NCBI GenBank assembly: GCA_937902445.1
Contig: CALELJ010000273.1
Span: 1-8,209, forward strand
Length of the DNA: 8,209 nt
Origin: an uncultured Treponema sp.
GTDB taxonomy: Bacteria > Spirochaetota > Spirochaetia > Treponematales > Treponemataceae
Direction: 5' to 3'
Shown here: piece after piece, positions 5,877 through 8,209 of the stretch
How positions within the stretch are numbered: the first letter of the stretch is position 1
How the letters are laid out: the number at the start of each line of letters is the position of its first letter
Position numbers and translations under genes: made by a program
Notes under the pieces: generated by a model
Database searches by the model: none
Told to the model about the DNA's origin: nothing
Seen by the model: only the letters and a program-made list of their open reading frames with translations

Positions 5877-6239
5877 ATGGATACGGACTTGTTAAAAACA
5901 GGGTTCTTTAAACGTGAAGAACATATAAAGAAGCCTGCCGACATCCAGAAACTTTTTAAGACGGGGAAGAAAGTCAGCGTAAATGGAGCAAAGCTCTTTT
6001 TTAAGCTGAATGATAAGAATATCAACCGAATAGGTTTTCCCCTTCCCCGTGGCTATGGCAATGCTGTTGAACGCAACAGGTCCAAGCGCTATAGCCGTGA
6101 AACATATCGTTTTTTTAAAACACACCTGAACACCGGGTATGACATGCTTTTCTTAGTATATCCCGGAAATGACTCGTTCCTCTCGCGGTGTGATCAATTT
6201 AAGACATTATGCATAAAAGCTGGTTTATTGAAGGATTAA
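5877..6239 (+). CDS. rnpA: Ribonuclease P protein component
   Basis: RnpA is the protein subunit of RNase P and helps the catalytic RNA remove the 5' leader from pre-tRNAs. The 120-residue product has normal length and the basic family signature NAVERNRSKRYSRETYR at about 62-78, including RNxxKR. The stretch before it reads PLPRGYG where most RnpA proteins have VSKKVG, a divergent form. The start is not certain: the ATG at 5877 has AAGG directly against it, too close for a normal Shine-Dalgarno. A TTG at 5889, four codons in, has AAGGA (5873-5877) 11 bases upstream and could be used instead. Arginine codons are almost all CGN, unlike the AGA-rich neighbours. Its 3' end overlaps yidD by 31 bases. 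The RNase P RNA gene is not in this window. Confidence 0.92.
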   Translation: MDTDLLKTGFFKREEHIKKPADIQKLFKTGKKVSVNGAKLFFKLNDKNINRIGFPLPRGYGNAVERNRSKRYSRETYRFFKTHLNTGYDMLFLVYPGNDSFLSRCDQFKTLCIKAGLLKD

Positions 6240-6457
6240 GAAATTTTTTTATAAATTTTTTTTGTCTTTTGATACGGTTTTATCAGGTTTGTATTTCTCC
6301 TCTCTTCCCGGACTGCTGTCGCTATACGCCCAGTTGTTCTCAGTATGCTATTGAAGCAATCAGAAAACATGGTCCCTTGAAGGGGCTTTATCTTTCTTTC
6401 AGGCGAATATTAAGGTGCAATCCCTTCCATGAAGGAGGATATGATCCTGTTCCCTGA
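6209..6457 (+). CDS. yidD: Membrane protein insertion efficiency factor YidD
   Basis: YidD is a small inner-membrane-associated protein that supports YidC-dependent insertion of membrane proteins; its exact mechanism is unsettled. The 82-residue product matches the family in length and carries its motif. This runs SPLFPDCCRYTPSCSQYAIE at about 30-49, then KHGPLKGLYLSFRRILRC and the C-terminal NPFHEGGYDPVP. Conserved cysteines are at 36, 37, 43 and 70. The first 25-30 residues are hydrophobic and aromatic with basic residues, suiting an amphipathic membrane helix. The start at 6209 lies inside rnpA in another frame (31-base overlap) with no strong Shine-Dalgarno, and no other in-frame ATG, GTG or TTG lies before the conserved block. 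Translation is probably coupled to rnpA. yidC starts 24 bases downstream. Confidence 0.94.
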   Translation: MHKSWFIEGLRNFFINFFCLLIRFYQVCISPLFPDCCRYTPSCSQYAIEAIRKHGPLKGLYLSFRRILRCNPFHEGGYDPVP

Positions 6458-6481
6458 AAGATGAAGAAAGGAAAATTAACT

Positions 6482-8209
6482 ATGGATAAAAACAGCATTA
6501 TAGCAATCGTGTTGTCCAGCCTTGTGCTTATGGGTTCGTTCTTTGTTCAGAGCAAATTCATAATGCCAAAGCAGCAGGCAAAGGCGGAAGCTCAGGCAGC
6601 TGAAATGCAGGCTCAGAGGGCACTTGAGCAGGAAAAAGTAAAATCAGAAAATGAAATGATTTCTGCTTCCTTTGAGGAAGAAACAAATGATTCTGAGGAA
6701 TCTGTTGCTGAAAGAGAATATACAATCACAACAAACAAGGCAAAGATTGTATTTACAAACAAAGGTGGAGACATCGTAAGCTACAAGCTTCTTGAACATC
6801 TGGACAAGGAAACTGGTGACGGTGTTGAAATGGTAATGAATGCAGACGGATCCAACAGGGCATTTTCAACAGCCTTTGGTGGATTTGATGCTGACATTCT
6901 TAACGACACATTCAATGTTGTAGTAAAGGACAGCAATACAATTCTTTTCTACCGCGATTATGAAATCAAGGATGCAGAAGGAACTCCTCATAAGTTCACA
7001 TTCGGAAAGAGATATACATTCTCTCCTGATGATTATGCTTTCAAATTTGAGGTTTCAGTTCTTTCAAAGGAAGATACAAACAATCTTGACTTCAGAGGAT
7101 CCTCTTATACTTTGAGAACTTCTCCTCAGATTGGTCCTCATTATGACAAGAAAAACCGTTACGAAGTCAGACAGTTTCTTGCTTTGAATGGAAACAAGAA
7201 AGTAAGAAAAAATATTTCCGACAAGACATATGAAATGAATTCCCTTGAATGGGCAGGTGTAGGCGGAAAATATTTTACAATACTTGTTAAGCCTGTAGAT
7301 GCAGGTACAATGAATTCTTCAGTAAAGTCGGTTGCAAAATCAGAAAGCGGAGAAAACACTCAGGTTGTACTTTCAAGAAAATCGATTTTTAATAAAAACG
7401 TAAATGATACTTATTACGTTTACGTTGGTCCTCGCCAGGAAGCAGAGCTCATCAAGTACAATGATCAGGGAAAAAATGCATGGTCACTTACGAACATCAG
7501 GTTCAACCAGGCTTTGCAGACAAGCGGTCTTTTTTCTCCTATCGAAAGAATTCTCAAATGGTCTCTTGATAAGATTTACATTCCTGCAAAAAACTGGGGT
7601 GTGTCTATCATCATCCTTACAATCATCCTTAAGATTATTCTCTTCCCTCTCAATAAGAAGCAGGCTGTTGGTTCACTTAAGATGCAGGAACTTCAGCCAC
7701 GCATGAAGGAAGTTCAGGAAAAGTACAAGAACGACCAGGCAAAACTTGGAGCTGAAATGCAGAAGCTTTACAAGGAAGTTGGATACAATCCTATGTCAGG
7801 ATGTCTTCCAATGATCGTTCAGATGTTCATTCTTTTTGCGATGTACAATGTTTTCAACAATTATTTTGAGTTCCGTGGAGCAAGTTTTGTAAAGGGTTGG
7901 ATAGATGACCTTTCAACAGGTGACAGCATCTGGACATGGAAAAGGATAATTCCTCTCATATCTGGATTTACTATGAACAACCTCAGGCTTCTTCCTTTCA
8001 TCTACACTATTTCACAGCTTCTCAACGGAAAAATCACCCAGTTTGGTAATCCTGGAGCAGCATCAAGCCAGGGTCAGATGAAGATGATGATGTACGGTAT
8101 GCCTATCATGTTCTTCTTCCTGTTCTACAATGTACCGAGCGGACTTCTTCTTTACTGGACATCAAGCAACATTCTTCAGATTGGACAGCAGCTTATAATT
8201 AATGCCTAC
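6482..8209 (+). CDS. yidC: Membrane protein insertase YidC (3' end cut by window edge)
   Basis: YidC inserts and folds inner-membrane proteins, alone or with the Sec translocon. The frame is open for 576 codons to the right edge with no stop, so a short C-terminal tail is missing. It is the long Gram-negative form. There is an N-terminal membrane helix (about 5-24), an Ala/Gln/Glu-rich linker (30-80), a large periplasmic P1 domain (about 80-350) and the insertase core. The core has a helix starting WGVSIIILTIILKIILFP near 372, a charged cytoplasmic hairpin (LQPRMKEVQEKYKND), GCLPMIVQMFILFAMYNVF near 441, a hydrophobic segment around 490-515, and MPIMFFFLFYN followed by SGLLLYWTSSN near 540-563. 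AAAGGA at 6467-6472 lies 9 bases before the ATG. The gene ends the rpmH-rnpA-yidD block. Confidence 0.96.
   Translation, partial: MDKNSIIAIVLSSLVLMGSFFVQSKFIMPKQQAKAEAQAAEMQAQRALEQEKVKSENEMISASFEEETNDSEESVAEREYTITTNKAKIVFTNKGGDIVSYKLLEHLDKETGDGVEMVMNADGSNRAFSTAFGGFDADILNDTFNVVVKDSNTILFYRDYEIKDAEGTPHKFTFGKRYTFSPDDYAFKFEVSVLSKEDTNNLDFRGSSYTLRTSPQIGPHYDKKNRYEVRQFLALNGNKKVRKNISDKTYEMNSLEWAGVGGKYFTILVKPVDAGTMNSSVKSVAKSESGENTQVVLSRKSIFNKNVNDTYYVYVGPRQEAELIKYNDQGKNAWSLTNIRFNQALQTSGLFSPIERILKWSLDKIYIPAKNWGVSIIILTIILKIILFPLNKKQAVGSLKMQELQPRMKEVQEKYKNDQAKLGAEMQKLYKEVGYNPMSGCLPMIVQMFILFAMYNVFNNYFEFRGASFVKGWIDDLSTGDSIWTWKRIIPLISGFTMNNLRLLPFIYTISQLLNGKITQFGNPGAASSQGQMKMMMYGMPIMFFFLFYNVPSGLLLYWTSSNILQIGQQLIINAY

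Noticed and set aside
7404..7706. 100-codon plus-strand frame inside yidC
   Set aside because: It is an out-of-frame shadow. The yidC frame is continuous and conserved across it.

Overview
The window is the replication-origin region of a low-GC bacterial chromosome. The genes are core housekeeping genes, and I see no mobile elements, CRISPR arrays, tRNAs or rRNAs. The source is most likely a spirochaete close to Treponema. This rests on the order dnaA-dnaN-recF-DUF721, the AT-rich composition, AGA-rich arginine coding, and the form of the small proteins, such as an L34 with a tail after the KGRHK block and an RnpA with PRGYGNAV before RNRSKR. The assignment comes from memory of the families, not from a search, and I cannot name a species.

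Layout, left to right. The minus strand carries the first 283 codons of gyrB (850 to 1, running off the left edge). An AT-rich divergent promoter region follows (851-1060). The plus strand then carries dnaA (start probably 1061, alternative 1025; ends 2539), a 322-base non-coding interval (2540-2861), dnaN (2862-3986), recF (TTG start, 4011-5108) and a DUF721/DciA-like gene (5101-5649). After a short gap with a candidate promoter come rpmH (5705-5860), rnpA (5877-6239), yidD (6209-6457, overlapping rnpA) and yidC (6482 to the right edge, incomplete).

The dnaA-dnaN interval has the hallmarks of oriC. It holds one perfect and several near-perfect DnaA boxes, mostly in one orientation. A DnaA-box-like GAATTCACA follows, then six uninterrupted DnaA-trio triplets (plus-strand CTA/TTA), then a three-copy 8-bp AT-only tandem repeat that looks like the unwinding element. 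This is the basal-unwinding-system order described for Bacillus subtilis. A 9-bp GTGAATTCA motif occurs three times around it.

The genes fall into two functional groups. DnaA opens the origin, the DUF721/DciA-like protein may help load the replicative helicase, DnaN is the sliding clamp, RecF acts in gap repair, and GyrB supplies the ATPase half of DNA gyrase. The second group is L34, the RNase P protein, YidD and the YidC insertase, linking ribosome and tRNA processing to inner-membrane protein insertion. This second block usually lies divergently upstream of dnaA in bacteria. Here it sits co-directionally downstream of recF-DUF721, and gyrB has the divergent position instead. I found no wholly new system. 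The origin architecture and the unusual dnaA start region are the most rewarding items.
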